From the NCBI GenBank assembly GCA_014529385.2, contig CM043966.1:87696087-87760086 (forward strand): DNA of 64,000 nt, in the 5' to 3' direction. The stretch is from Adiantum capillus-veneris (Eukaryota; Streptophyta; Polypodiopsida; Polypodiales; Pteridaceae). The translations under genes and the position numbers were made by a program. Position 1 is the stretch's first letter. The number at the start of each line of letters is the position of its first letter. Below are positions 46,348 through 58,578 of the stretch, one piece after another. The notes below the pieces were generated by a model that made no database searches, was not told the origin of the DNA, and saw only the letters and a list, made by a program, of their open reading frames with translations.

Positions 46348-47163
46348 CTAGTATCTTGGTTTTCCGTTTATGAACTGTTGTGGTTGAGTGTTTTGAGACT
46401 TAGCCTTCCACTGGTTTATCAGCTTTACAGTTTGTGGAGAAGATAAATGCTCCTTTTTCCTCCAAACCCATCTAGTGCTAGTTTCTTTTCTGACTGATGT
46501 TTTTCTCCGAGTTGTTAGATTTGGAACTTTTTTTGGTATGGTAGATGAATTTTTAGGCACCCAGATCTGAGATGGATTGTCCTTGAGTTGTGCTTTTGAT
46601 ACCCATATTTGCCTGACTCCTCGCATACTACTTGTAGCATTTGCTTGTCCAGAGGATGAAGAAGATTTCCTACTCCCTTGTGTCTTTTGTGGGTAATCTC
46701 TTTTCCATTCCTCTTTGCTCAGTGCAATTGGAACGATGAGTTGTCCTCCTTTAGGTGATAGCTTGAGTTGATTGGTGTCCCAATCTGGTAATGCCTTGTA
46801 TGTCCGCATCCATGAGATTCCAAGAATCCTTGTTTGATTCATGTGTTTGTCTGGTATGCATACAAATTGATAAGGGCATGAGCATCCATGTACTATCACA
46901 TTCAAGTTGACTACTCCCAATGCTGGTGTTGGGTTTTTGTTGCATCCTTTGATAGCAGATACTCTCGATGCTAAAGACTAATTTGTTGCTTTCTTGTAAG
47001 TGGAATAACTGACAACATTCATTCGAGCTCCAGTATCTACCAATGCATTTGTGCTATGATTGTTCAATTTTACTTTGATGCGAAGGTCCATTCCATCTAA
47101 CCATTCATCATCCATTGACATTGCATCCTTCTTCAATTCCCACAGTCTTTCATCTAGTTCCAA
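46348..47163 (-). pseudogene. post-integrase protease-like domain of element I
   Basis: DDEWLDGMDLRIKVKLNN and NALVDTGARMNVVSYSTY (47163-46978) align with EDWLDSD...NALLDTGAKYNLLSY of element A. After a stop the same frame continues with GVVNLNVIVHGCSCPYQF, ILGISWMRTYKALPDWD (matching the GCTWM segment) and IWVSKAQL, IWVPKNSS, RWVWRKK in the tail. The D-T-G-A catalytic signature is kept in both elements, although both are decayed. Confidence 0.65.
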
Positions 47164-47248
47164 AGTGTTGATGGGAATGGGAGTTTGTTGATTTTTGAAA
47201 GAAACTTTTCTCTTGAGTACTCAAAGTCAAGCTTCCTCTTGGGCTTCA

Positions 47249-48600
47249 TCAATAACCTACTGTTCCATTTTTCTTTGCTTTTCTGCATGCATCTTTTTCT
47301 AGCAAATCATTGGTTAGTAAAAAATTGTACTTCTTTAAGTGACATCCACTAATCCAGTTAGCCATTGGTTCACCATCCAAAGTGGACAACTTAACTGCTC
47401 CACTTGGAGATACATCTCCAATGATAAATGCTCTGTTTTTCTTTTTCTTGAACTTGGGAATGTGTTGCTTAAGGGAATAGACTAAAATTAGGTCCCCTTT
47501 TTGGAAGATTTTGGTGACTAGATGTGAATCAAAAAATAGTTTTTGTTTTTGTTTTTGTGCATAGATGTGAGCTATAGCTGTTAGCCTTTGCTCATCAAGC
47601 TTTTGTAAATATTCAAGCCTCTTTGACAGTTCATGTCCAATCCACTCCATATACTTAGCTACCCTTAGTGTTGGCAATAAAAACTCTATCGTTAGTATGG
47701 AATCAAGACCACAAACAAGGTTGAAGAGTATAGCATTTAATGCTGTCTTGAATGAGACTCTATAAGCCCATAGAGTGGCATGTAGATTCATTTTCCAATG
47801 AGTTCGTCCTGAACTAACCACTTTAGTCAATACCGAGGTAACAATATTCGTGTGCTCAACTTGTCCATTTGCTTGTGGATGATAGGGAGCAGATTTGTTA
47901 TGGATGATCATAAATCCATTCAGTAGATACTCAATTACCTCGTTGAGGAAATGAGTTCCCCTATCACTAACAATTTCTATTCAAAGTCCATATCTTGTGA
48001 ACACATTCTCATATAAGAATGCGGTTGTGGTTCTAGCATCATTCTTTTTGGTTGCCTTATCCTCCACCCACTTGGTCAAATAGTCTATAGCTACAATAAT
48101 ATATTGAGCTTTAGTTCTATAAGCAGGTGGTTGTATTGGCCAAATCTATGCCCCATTTTGCAAAAGCTCTAGCCCTTATCATTGGTTTTAAAGACATGCT
48201 ATCTACTTTGGTTGCAACTTTTGCTCGTTGACATGCATCACACCTTTGAACATATTCTTTGGCATCTGCAAAAAGTGTTGGCCACCATATGCCTGCCATT
48301 AAAATTGATTTAGCGGTGGTTTCACTAGAAAAGTGACCTCTAGCTAATCAAGCCTGTGCTTGTTTTATAATGGGTATATATTTGTGTTCATTTGCACAAA
48401 GACGCAAATGTTGATCCTTTACTCTTCGATACAATTGGTTTTCAATAAGAGTATAGTATTTTGCTTCTGTTTCAATTGCTCTTTGGTGGCGTTTACTCAT
48501 ATCCTCCGGAAATGTTTTGCTTGATAAGTAAGTAACTAGATAGTTACTCCACTTACGAGCAATTGAAAATTGAAATAATGTCACATGAGGTATGGGTGCT
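47249..48600 (-). pseudogene. integrase of element I
   Basis: Readable pieces are the finger region (YVQRCDACQRAK), AFAKWGIDL (first Asp) and, at 47911-47249, SAPYHPQANGQVEHTN (Glu), TLWAYRVSFKTALNA and KGDLILVYSLKQ. The second Asp segment (about 47970) is broken. Frames differ between pieces. Confidence 0.85.
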
Positions 48601-49008
48601 TGTTTTTGTCATTGAAGACCTTTTCTTACAAATGAGTGAACATCACTTCTCATGGTTGGCCAAAATACTCCAAGTCTCAGGATCCGTTGCATAGTTTGGT
48701 CTTCCGCAAAGTGAAGTCCCATACGGTAATCTGCGCTTGACTTAGGTATTGGGTTTTCTCCTCAGGATTTGTACACAAAAGCAATATTCCATCTCGATTT
48801 ATTTTGTATAGTCTTCCAGTTAGTAATTGATACATAGCAGATTACCCAATTAATCCGGTTTTAATAGCAAGTGGTATTTGAGAATCCACTTGAGCAATGT
48901 TCATCAATGAAACCATATCTTCTGACCAACAGGGTATCATTTCCATGGAGAACAGATATGTATCTGGTAGATTATCGTCTCTTTTGGCAGTTCTCTTGAA
49001 ATAATTCT
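48601..49008 (-). pseudogene. RNase H to integrase linker of element I, heavily decayed
   Basis: Short runs only; corresponds by position to the linker at 4450-4700 of element A. Confidence 0.4.
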
Positions 49009-50486
49009 TCATAAATGATCTTCTCTTTGGTGTGTGGTGCCCTTTTTTACAACTACAGTGAAATCAAATTCCAAAAGAATGATGAACCATCTCATTATTC
49101 TTCCTGTGTTGCATGGCTTGTTGACCAAGTATAGTAAAGCTTGGTGGTCCACAAAGAACACAAATTTGTTGGCTAGTTGGTAATGTCTATATTTTTTTAC
49201 GGCATAGATCATTCATAATCCTTCTCTTTAATTGGTTGTATAGTTTTTCTCTGCCACATTCAACTATCTACTAGCATAGGAAATAGGAAAATCAAATTTT
49301 CCGTCTCTTGGTTGAGTTAATATACATCCAATGGAAAAATTGATAACATCAATATGTATATAGAATATCTTATTCCAATCTGGTGCTTTCAATATTGGGA
49401 CTGAAGTGAGAGCTTGCTTAAGCTTCATGAAGGATTCTTCACATTCATCAGTCCATAAAAAGAGCGTAATCACGCTATACATGGGTTTTGCGATTATAGC
49501 ATACATGTAAATGAATCGTCTGTAATATCCACAATGTCCCATGAAAGCTCGATCTCAGCAATTCAACAATAATATGAATTTTATCCATATCTGTTGCTAT
49601 GCCATTTTTAGACACTATGTGTCCAAGAATTTTTCCTTGTCTGTCCATAAATGTGCACTTTTCAAGATTTAAGCAAATCCTATAGAGTCTACATTTTTTG
49701 AATATCTTTTTGAGGTGTTCAAAATGATCAGACCAGATTGATGAATGTACACATAAATCATCCATATATAGTTCCAGAAATTCCAAAGATATTCTTTAAA
49801 AGCATGGCTCATCAATCTTTGGAAGGTGGCAGGAGCATTAGTTAACCCAAAAGGAACAACCCTATAGGCAAAAATACCCCATTCAGTTGCAAAGGCAGTT
49901 TTATGCTGATCTTTGGGATCAACCAAAAGTTGATTGTACCCTGAAAAGCCATCTAAAAATTTGTAAGCTTCTTTTCCTACAACTTGTTCCAAAACATGCT
50001 CGGTGATTGGAAGAGGATAGTTGTCTCTAATGGTGGTTGCAATCACTTTTTTGAGATTGACACACAATCTTAATTTTCCATTTTTCTTGGGTACTACCAC
50101 AATTGAGACACCCAATCAGTGTGTTCAATTTCATAAATGAATTCGGCTTCCTTGAGCTTTTATATCTCTTCTTTGATCTTTTTGGAAAATGTTTCATTAT
50201 AAGTATATGGACGTTGTCTACTTGGTTTTGCATCATCTCTCATAGGTATGGTATGTTGACATATTTCTAAATCAACACCCTTGAGATCTTTATAAGACCA
50301 AGCAAAGATATCACGATATTCTTTCAATAAGCTTAGCAAAATCTCTTCTTCTTCTTCAGTCAAGTCATTTGCAGGTTGTTCAACTATGTTCTTTTGCTCT
50401 TGGAGAGTATATTTCTTGTAATGGGATGGAACACTCATTACATCTTTTCTCTCATCCTTGATTGTTTCCATTTCAGTGGTATACAT
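49009..50486 (-). pseudogene. reverse transcriptase and RNase H of element I
   Basis: Pre-RT block DIFAWSYKDLKGVDLEICQH; RT with PKKNGKLRLCVNLKKV, FLDGFSGYNQ, FGLTNAPATFQRL and active site ELYMDDLCVHS (49786 piece); RNase H with FYIHIDVINFSIGC, YAVKKYRHYQLANK and VDHQALLYLVNK. Frames shift near 50110, 49780 and 49500. Element A has FLDD where this has YMDD. Confidence 0.92.
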
Positions 50487-51107
50487 CTTCTTTAGAGATT
50501 TCTTTAACTCTTGATATTTCTTCTTTCATTCAACTTGTGTCATGGATGAATCATCATCCTGGTGTTTCGGTTTTGATTGAGTTTCCTTTCTCGTTTTTCT
50601 TGATGTTTTTGGTGTTCCTTGTTTGTTGTCTGAAGGATATCTACATGTGATTTTGTCTTTGACACAATCATGTGCATCTATCTGCATCAGAAACTGTGTT
50701 CTGCTAGAAACTAATGGCATAGGTCTACATTTCAAGTTTTTTGTGCCTCTTTTTCTTATATACCTTTTCTTTCTTCTTGTTTTTTGGTTTGGAAAGTCAA
50801 AAAACTTTTCCTCTCCTCCTTTCAGGAGTAGTTGGGCTCTCACATGTTCTTTTTCCGACCCAGAATCATCAGATGTAGCTGAATGTTCTTGAAACTCATC
50901 AGTAGCATCATAATAGAGGTACGAGAAGACTTGTTGAGCTCAATGTAAATGGTCAAAATCATTTGTATGGGAATTATGTCATAGCCATCCTTATTGTGCA
51001 AAATTGAGTTGGCATAGACATATTCACACACACATCCATTGTTGCCAAAATTTGAGTCCTCAAATGGCTCAAACATATGCTCCGGAAAGGGTTCAGGTAT
51101 ATATGCT
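50487..51107 (-). pseudogene. protease to RT linker of element I
   Basis: Polar and basic, with KTRRKKRYIRKRGTKNLK (about 50780-50730), like the basic linker of element A at 2580-2640. No domain. Confidence 0.4.
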
Positions 51108-51688
51108 TCATTTGTGCAATCCCTTTCTAAAATACATTCTTCTCATTTTAAACTCCCGTTTTTTGAGGCTCCACACATCCAAAATAGGTGTACTCTTGTT
51201 TAACCAAGATGGAAACTTTGATTCAGCTAAAGAGACCAAGTCAAATTCTTGTATGGGCATTTTCATGACATCTTTATAGGTTTGATCTTTCAAATTAACC
51301 CTTGTGATTGATCCCACTTGCTTCAAATAAAAGTAATTGTTTCCCAAATCCTGAATGAGTTGTACTTGTCGCATGAATGGTCTTCCCAAGATGATTTCTT
51401 AGTTAAGTTTCTTTCCAAAATCCACTATTGCAAAAGTATGTTGATAATCAATTCCACAGAAACTAACTATCACTTTTTCAAGTAATCCTAAGGGTCTTTC
51501 GATGTGTCCATCAACCAATTGTAATTTCATTCATGTTTGTCTAATGGCCGGTTTTCCCCATGATTCCCATACTGCTTCTGTGGCTATCGCTATGCCTGCC
51601 ACACTATCCAGTATTTCCATGGTTTGTACATCATTATATCTCACCAAAAGGGTTGTGTTTCCTTCTTCCCCCACGTAGTATTCTCCGA
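51108..51688 (-). pseudogene. first protease domain of element I, C-terminal part
   Basis: IGEYYVGEEGNTTLLV and MEILDSVAGIAIATEAVWES align with LGQYFEGDESNATIP and MKGILDGGTGVGIVTKNCWET of element A; GRPFMRQVQLIQDLGNNYF is the conserved end. The catalytic loop reads DSVAG, so the site is damaged. The N-terminal continuation lies on the far side of element E (58579-58760). Confidence 0.7.
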
Positions 51689-53044
51689 TGTCGTGGAGCT
51701 CCGCTTTCATGATGGGAAAAAGAACAAAGGAATGCAAGGTAAGCTTCTTTGAAGCCTACACATTTACTGAGCAGTGATGAGGGCTTGTTAATAGGCCAAG
51801 TTTAATGATTAATGTATGCCAAATGCGGCTTAAAAGGGCCAATAGATGCCTTAATGATGCCAAAAATGAGTATGCTTAAAGTGAGCACAGATGGGAGATT
51901 ATGATCTAGAACTGCAGTGCTTGAAGTGCTCTACCGACATGTCTTTACGGTCGTCAATTGGAGCTAGATGAAGAAGTTATGGCAGTTTGAAGTTTAAGTC
52001 GATTGTAGATCCGTACCAGATTGGGCAATTGCAGCCGAGGGGACAAAAATGAAATGAATGCATGGGCTTGAAGTGTTCACTTTGTGTAGCACGTCGATCT
52101 TCTGAGATCAGTGATCGGATTCATGGTTGCCAAGATATTGGCTGTTAAAGATTCACGGGGGCCGGTTCCGCAACGGTGTCTGGTCGGTCGGTGTGCCATA
52201 TGGGAAGTTTACAGCCTCGGTAGGGTTTATATGCATTTTATGCAGTTTAAGGCAAAAGGGATTTACGACTTGTCAGGCAGAGGCCGGTGTCAGTTGTCGG
52301 CACTGTTGAGCTCTATAATTTTGGCATTATTGGAGATGCTAGTATGGACAATAAAATTCACAAAGATATTGTTAGTCAAGGACTGCTCGAGAGAGATGTC
52401 GTGCTTGGCATTGCCTTGGCCGGCATGTGTACCAAATATGATGCCTTCTTTTTTTGCGGAGCAAATCCTTGATGGATGCAGCATGCCAAATAAAGTGCCT
52501 TTATGTATGCCAAATATGGTGTCCTTCATGGGAACCGGAGCGGACATGCTTGGCAATGCTTTGGTCGACATGAATCTATGCATTGCCAAATGGGGTGCCT
52601 TTTAAGGGCGTCCACCGCCCATAAAATTACTATGGCCGCCCAAGTTAAAAACAAAATGCATTAACACAATGGCCACCCATTGTGTGAAAGGAAAAAAAAT
52701 AAAACGAGGAGATGGCAGGCAGATAGAGAACGAGCGCAGGTGAAGAGAATCGTTGGTAGCGGCTTGTAGAGAGCTCAAACGCCGGCGAGCTTGAAGTGGA
52801 AATTGTTCAGCATGGCAAGGCGACCCCTTTTGGCATCACTTCTGGAAAATTTCTTCTAGCTCCAAAGTCGGGCTGCCACATCATCAAGGCCTATTCATGC
52901 GCCACATCAGTCACGACGCTGTGACTGATGGGCTTTGGCAAATATAGCAAGAGATTTTCGAGGGCATCAGAGGGAATTTGAATGAAGTTGAAAGCAAGGG
53001 CTTCTCGCGCTCTCTCTCTGGCGGGCTTGAGAACCCATGCAAGA

Positions 53045-53048
<4 letters not shown>

Positions 53049-53132
<84 letters not shown>
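53049..53132. repeat. (CT)n microsatellite in LTR E1
   Basis: About 42 CT units; the matching array in the second LTR is at 57759-57846. Confidence 0.97.
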
Positions 53133-53137
<5 letters not shown>

Positions 53138-53651
53138 AACATTGAGGAGGAGAATTGAAGGCTCTCTTGAAAGGGGGAAGCTTGAACAAGGAGAAGGAAG
53201 GGAGAATTTCGGCGAAGGCGAGGAGCATAAGGAAGAGGGGAGCTTGACAAGGCGTGACAAAGGGAAGAAGGGTGGACTCTCTCTTGACTCTGAGAGGTTC
53301 ATCGTCATTGAAGGTGCAGCAAAAATTGATACCAATTTACCTCCCACTGGTTGGTGTATATTAAACAAGCAAAGGGACTCTTCCTCTCTTGCTCTAGACC
53401 TTATGAGTCAAGCTAAAGAAGAAAAAAAAGGAAACGAGATTTTACCTGGTAGTGCTGCTAATGGTAGCAATTGTGATCTGGAAGTACGCAAAGGAGTAGT
53501 AAGGTACAAAGGAGAGAGGATAACCTCTCTCTACTGTATTTGGGAGATACAAGGGCATCAAGCAGGGAATTTCACAAGATATATATGTCCTAATCAACTT
53601 CAAATGTCTCTAATGGTAGGCATAAGTGAGAAATTTACAGTCGTGGTTTAG
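53133..53651 (+). CDS. LTR-borne ORF, unidentified (also in second LTR)
   Basis: Open from the CT array to TAG at 53651. It encodes a Lys/Glu/Gly-rich part, then SERFIVIEGAAKIDTNLPPT, GWCILNKQRDSSSLALDL, NCDLEVRKGVVRYKGERI and SLYCIWEI. The second LTR keeps the same frame to a TAG at 58239-58241, and many differences between the two do not disturb it. No family recognised. It may be coding, or an open leader. Confidence 0.35.
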
Positions 53652-53898
53652 TTTCAAAGCATTAAACTCTCCTAAAACCATCAGTGCTATTAACGACAAA
53701 CATTTGTAATCGAATTTCACTTCGGCTAATCATTAGTAGCTTATAACATTCCAGTTGTTGTCAATTTTTAAGCATTTTTTTCAGAGTCTTTTGGTTTGTG
53801 TCTTGCATCTAGTCTCTCACACCTCCCACATCCAGAGGCCCGATGCCTGCCCAACTCACGTTTCGAATACATATCGCCCGACATCTTTGGTGAGCCCG

Positions 53899-55857
53899 AT
53901 GCAAAACGAACTGGGGTGGGAGGTTAAGATGGAGATTCCAGAACAATTAAAGCAATTTATTAACGATTTCAATGCCTATGGATTTGATAAAAATCTAGCA
54001 TTTTGGCAGATTTGCCAAAATGATGGAATTAGTTCAAGGATGTCTGCAGGAAGCAAAAGCCATGCAGATAAAAAAGAAGATTGATGATGCCATAGAGATA
54101 GCACTTGATGCTGCATGGGAGGAGTATCATATTTTTCAAAGATATGATCCAGAAGGTTTTATTGCATGTTATGAAGCAGAGAGGAAGAGCCAAAATGTTC
54201 CAGAAAATTGGATGATTGCAGCTTTTGAAGAGGTTGTAAACTCGGATTTTAAAAAGCAGGTTCAAGAACTGGCAGAAGCATATCCCACACGGTGGGACTA
54301 TTTTACAGAGGAATTTATTTACGAAAGCTCAAGGATTCTAGATCTGGAAATAAAAGAGATTATTGAAGGAAGCCAGGTTGTCTTCAGTAAAGGTGAAGGG
54401 GATTAGATGCAGTTCCTCAACTATGATGAATTCTGGGAGTGTATTTCTGCAAGAAGTAAAACAAAGAAAATGCTGAGCTAAAAGTAGTAGATCTAGTTTC
54501 AGAGGAGCATATTTTGAGCAACCAAGAAAAGGTAAATGATGAATTTGATGTTGAAATAGACTTATATGAATGTTTTTCAAAGATTGCTCGCATGGACGCT
54601 ACCTTCAATAATGGTTTCAGTGAAGACATAGATGGTACAACAAGTGGTTCAAAAGCTGTTGACCTTGACATGGGTTATTCTGAGGGAGTTCATCAAGCAG
54701 ATGAGCCTCTGCAGGATATTTCTAAAAATTTCAGCATTATAGCCAGGAAGGACAACATGTTTGCTGCAGATGAGTGCATAAACAAAGCTATTATATACAA
54801 AGTAGCTGATATAGTGACCAAGATTGTGGACCCAGCATAGGATGAGCCTGAGGAATGTCAATGAACCTATGATTGCTACTAACAATATGTTTACAGATGA
54901 TGTCATCATGGAAGAAGATGCCATAATTGATGATTTTTTGTCTAGATCTGAAGGAGATGATTATGATAGTATAGAAGAGCTTTTTGATGCGTGTACCCCT
55001 TCAGAGGGGGTGCTAGATGAGCCTTTATAGTGCTATGATGGATTGCTAAGTAACATGGATGCAGATGAGAATTTAGAGGATAACATGGATGATTATGAAG
55101 ATTGTCTAGATCATGTTGATTGTGAACAAATTATTGGTAGGGATTTTACATCTATGCTTGTACATGGGCTCCATGAGGAGATAACTCCTACAATTTTGAT
55201 AGAGGTTGATATTTTGAAGAGTGATTTTCACGAGGATGCTATGGATGCAGATTTACATGATAAAGCTGTTTTTCATGATCAAGATGAAACCTTAACAGGT
55301 AAAGATTCCTCTAATGATACAGGTCCAGAGACTCCCAAGTATTTTCGTGATGGCTATGAAGCTAGAGGGGGTGATGATGCTAAATCATCCTTGATACTAC
55401 ATAAAGTGCACAAGGTTTTTCATTTGCTTGGACAATGTTCCAAATGTGGCTGGATTTGGATGCTATTTCTAATGATGCTTATTTCAGTGATGTCTTGGCT
55501 GCAGTAAAAGGGAGTCAAATTTCTTCAATGCTTTCTAGTAACGAGCTTAAGTTGCCAACAGTTTATGGTATGTGGGTGCTGCACTATGCTTCACGTGAAG
55601 CTCTAGTATATTGCGGAGCCCATCAATGCTATGTGATCTCAATGGTGTTTGATCCAGGAGATTCTAAGGATGTTCATGGATGGATACTATTAAGTATGCA
55701 TAGTAATTGCGTGCTATTTGAACCAGGAATAGCATATTTGCACCAGAAATGCTTGATGTTGATTGATATAGGAAATCTATACTCATGTGGATATTATGAT
55801 GCTCCAGTGTATGGAAATTTCCTTACCATTCCATTTGATCCTGGGGGCTACTGAAGT
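53899..55857 (+). pseudogene. long unidentified ORF inside element E, frameshifted
   Basis: Coding-like sequence from ATG 53899 to TGA 55855-55857, about 650 codons in total, with frame changes near 54005, 54470, 54825 and 55440 and a few stops (54404, 55028). Visible parts: MEIPEQLKQFINDFNAYGF; a helical acidic/basic part (KKKIDDAIEIALDAAWEEYH, YEAERKSQNVPENWMIAAF); a very acidic middle (EEDAIIDDFLSRSEGDDYDS); and a C-terminal globular-looking part with regular hydrophobics and Cys/His (YGMWVLHYASREALVYCGAH, HGWILLSMHSNCVLF, FLTIPFDPGGY). No gag, zinc knuckle or polymerase motif. It could be a highly diverged gag or captured host sequence. Confidence 0.45.
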
Positions 55858-56417
55858 GTAAGTTGCAAATTCAGTGGATACCAGATGTCTGTTGTAGTAG
55901 GTTGCAGGTACAAAGTTTCTGTTTATTAAGTCACAATAGTTTTTGGTTATGCGTTCAGTAAGATTACATGGGTGGCTTCCACTTGACATCTTGGGACAAT
56001 TGATGAAGTATCTTCACATCTTTTGAGTTGGTTATGCTACCAGAACTTGAAGTAAAGGACTTGACGACCATTCCGTGTGCAGACTGAGTAAGGCATACTT
56101 GAGCTTGACAGGGTTCCCTAAAACGCGCTTGATGGTCAATCTGTGTGCATCATAAGATATGCACTTGAGTCTGGCGGGGTTCACTAAACAGTTTTTCATG
56201 ATTGCATGCTTTGAAGATACAATAGATACGGTTCAAAGATTTCTGATGGGAAGCTACCTAATGATTAAGCTAGAACATTGATGATAGGGTATAATCCTTA
56301 TTTTATTTTTCATATGTTTATCAATTACGTAAGTCTGATGATGGTAAAGAGCTTAAGGTACCTATAGCAGATGCAGATTGAAGTGCAGTTGGCACAGACC
56401 GGAGGCTGTGCACGTTC
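55858..56417 (+). other. 3' non-coding region of element E
   Basis: No ORF. A phrase around CTTGA..GGGTTC.CTAAA is repeated at 56105 and 56170. Confidence 0.4.
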
Positions 56418-56429
56418 AGAGGGGATGGA
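56418..56429 (+). other. polypurine tract of element E
   Basis: AGAGGGGATGGA directly abuts the second LTR. Confidence 0.6.
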
Positions 56430-57755
56430 TGACGTGCAGCTCCGTTTCCATGATGGGAAAAAGAGCAAAGACATGCAAGCTAAGCTTCTTTGAAGCCTAC
56501 ACATTTACTGAGTAGTGATCATGGCTTGTTAAAAGGCCAAGTTTAATGATTAATGTAGGCCAAATGCGGCTTAAAAGGGCCAATAGATGCTTAATGATGC
56601 CAAAACTCAGTATGCTTGAAGTGAGCATAGATGGAAGATTATGATCTAGAACCGTAGTGCTTGAAGTGCTCTACCGGTCTGTCTTTATGGCTCATTGATT
56701 GGAGCTACAATGAAGACGTTATGGCAGTTTAAAGTGTAAGTCAATTGCAGATCCGTACCGGATTGGGCAACTACAGCTAAGGGGACAAAAATGAATTGAA
56801 TGCATGGGCTTGAAGTGTTCACTTTGCGGAGCATTTTGGTCTTTTCAGATAAGTGATCGGATTTATGATTGCCAAGATATTGGCCGTTAAAGATTCACCG
56901 GGGGCCGGTTCCGTACCAATCCGGTCTGCTCGATCGGTGTGCCATATGGGAATTTTATAGCCTCGGCAGGGTTTGTATGCATTTTATGCAGTTTAAGTCT
57001 AAAGGGATTTATGGCTTGTCAAGCAGAGGCCGGTGTCAGTTGTCGGCGCTGCTGAGCTGGGTAATTTTGGCATTATTCGAGATGCTGGTATGGAAAATAA
57101 AATTCACGAAGACATTGTTAGTCAAGGGACTGCTTGAGAGAGATGTCGTGCTTGGCATTGCCTTGGCCGGTATGTGTACCAAATATGATGCCTTCTAAAT
57201 TTTCTTGCGGAGGAAATCCTTGATCGATGCCGCATGCCAAATAAAGTGCCTTTATGTATGCCAAATGTGGTGTCCTTGAGGGGAACCGTAGCGGACATAC
57301 TTGGCAATGCTTTGGTCGACATGAAGCTATGCATTGCCAAATTGGGTGCCTTTTAAGGGCTGCCCACCGCCCATAAAATTACAATGGCTGCCCAAGTTAA
57401 AAATAAAAATCATTAACACGAGATGGAGGGCAGACAGAGAACGAGCGTAGGTGAAGAGAATCGATGGTAGCGGCTCGTAGAGAGCTCAAACACCGGCGAG
57501 CATGAAGCGGAAATTGTCCAGCATGGAAAGGCAACCCCTTTTGGCATCACTTCTGGCGGATTTTGTCTAACTCCGAAGTTAGGATTCCACATCATCAAAG
57601 CCTATTCATGGGCCACATCAGTCACGGCGTCGTGAATGCTGGGCTTTGGCAAATATAGCAAGAGATTTTGGAGGGCATGGTAGGGAAGTTGAACGAAATT
57701 GAAAGCAAGGGCTGCTTGCGCTCTCTCTCTGGTGGGCTTGAGAAGCCAAGCAAGA

Positions 57756-57844
<89 letters not shown>

Positions 57845-58578
57845 TCGAGGAGGAGAATTGAAGGCTCTCTTGAAAGGGGGAAGCTCGAACAAGGAGAAGG
57901 AAGGGAGAACTCAAGAAGGAAGGAAGTCAAGCTTGACAAGGCGTGATGGAGGGAAGAAGGGTGGACTCTCTCTTGAGTCTGAGAGGTTCATCGTCATTGA
58001 AGATGCAACAAAAATTGATACCAATTTACCTCCCACTAGTTGGTGTATATTAAACAAGCAAAAGGACTCTTCCTCTCTTGCTCTCGACCTTATGAGTCAA
58101 GCTAAAGAAGAAAAAAAAGGAAGAGAGATTTGCCCTGGTAGTGCTGCTAATGGCAGGATTTGTGATCTGGAAGTACGCAAAGGAGTAGTAAGGTACAAAG
58201 GAGAGAGGATAACCTCTCTCTACTGTATTTGGGAGATATAGGGGCATCAAGCAACGAATTTCACCAGATGATATGTACATCCTAATCAACTTCAAATGGC
58301 TCTAATGGCAGGTATAAGTGAGAAATTTACAATCTATGTTTAATCTGAGAGCATTAAACTCTCCTTACACCATCAATGTCGTTAACAACAAACATTTGTA
58401 ATCGAATTTTACTTTGGCTAATCATTAGCAGCTTAGAACATTCCGGTTGTCAATTTTCAAGCATTTAAGGTGTTTTCAGAGCCTTTTGCTTTGTGTCTTG
58501 CATTTGGTTTCTCACACCTCCCACATCGAGAGGCCCGGTGCCTACGTGGCTCACGTTTCGAACACATATCCCCCGACA
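56430..58578 (+). repeat. 3' LTR of element E (2,149 bp)
   Basis: Begins TGACGTGCAGCTCCG, ends CCCCGACA. It differs from the 5' LTR by many substitutions and small indels (for example a missing block after 57410), so element E is not recent. It contains (CT)n at 57759-57846. Confidence 0.93.
57759..57846. repeat. (CT)n microsatellite in LTR E2
   Basis: About 43 CT units at the place matching the array in LTR E1. Confidence 0.97.

Larger units (their letters stand above)
51689..53883 (+). repeat. 5' LTR of element E (2,195 bp)
   Basis: Matches 56430-58578 in order throughout, for example AAGCTTCTTTGAAGCCTACA, TTGAAGTGCTCTACCG, GGCCGGTTCCG and ACTGTATTTGGGAGATA. It includes a CT microsatellite (53049-53132) and an ORF downstream of it. 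Confidence 0.93.
51689..58578 (+). mobile_element. nested LTR retrotransposon E, non-autonomous (6.9 kb)
   Basis: Two direct repeats of about 2.15-2.2 kb (51689-53883 and 56430-58578) flank a 2.5-kb interior. Repeat ends are TGTCG/TGACG ... CGACA, a proper LTR terminal inverted repeat. A purine tract AGAGGGGATGGA (56418-56429) lies before the second LTR, and a TGG at 53888 (TGGTGAGCCCGATGC) could be the primer site after the first, so orientation is plus. The interior has no RT, protease or integrase. It lies in the protease region of element I. A 5-bp target duplication was not found (TCCGA against CAGAC). Confidence 0.85.

Noticed and set aside
52111-52605. 164-codon plus-strand ORF in LTR E1
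   Set aside because: The matching stretch of LTR E2 (56869-57198) is shorter and frameshifted, so it is not kept; unlike the ORF after the CT array.
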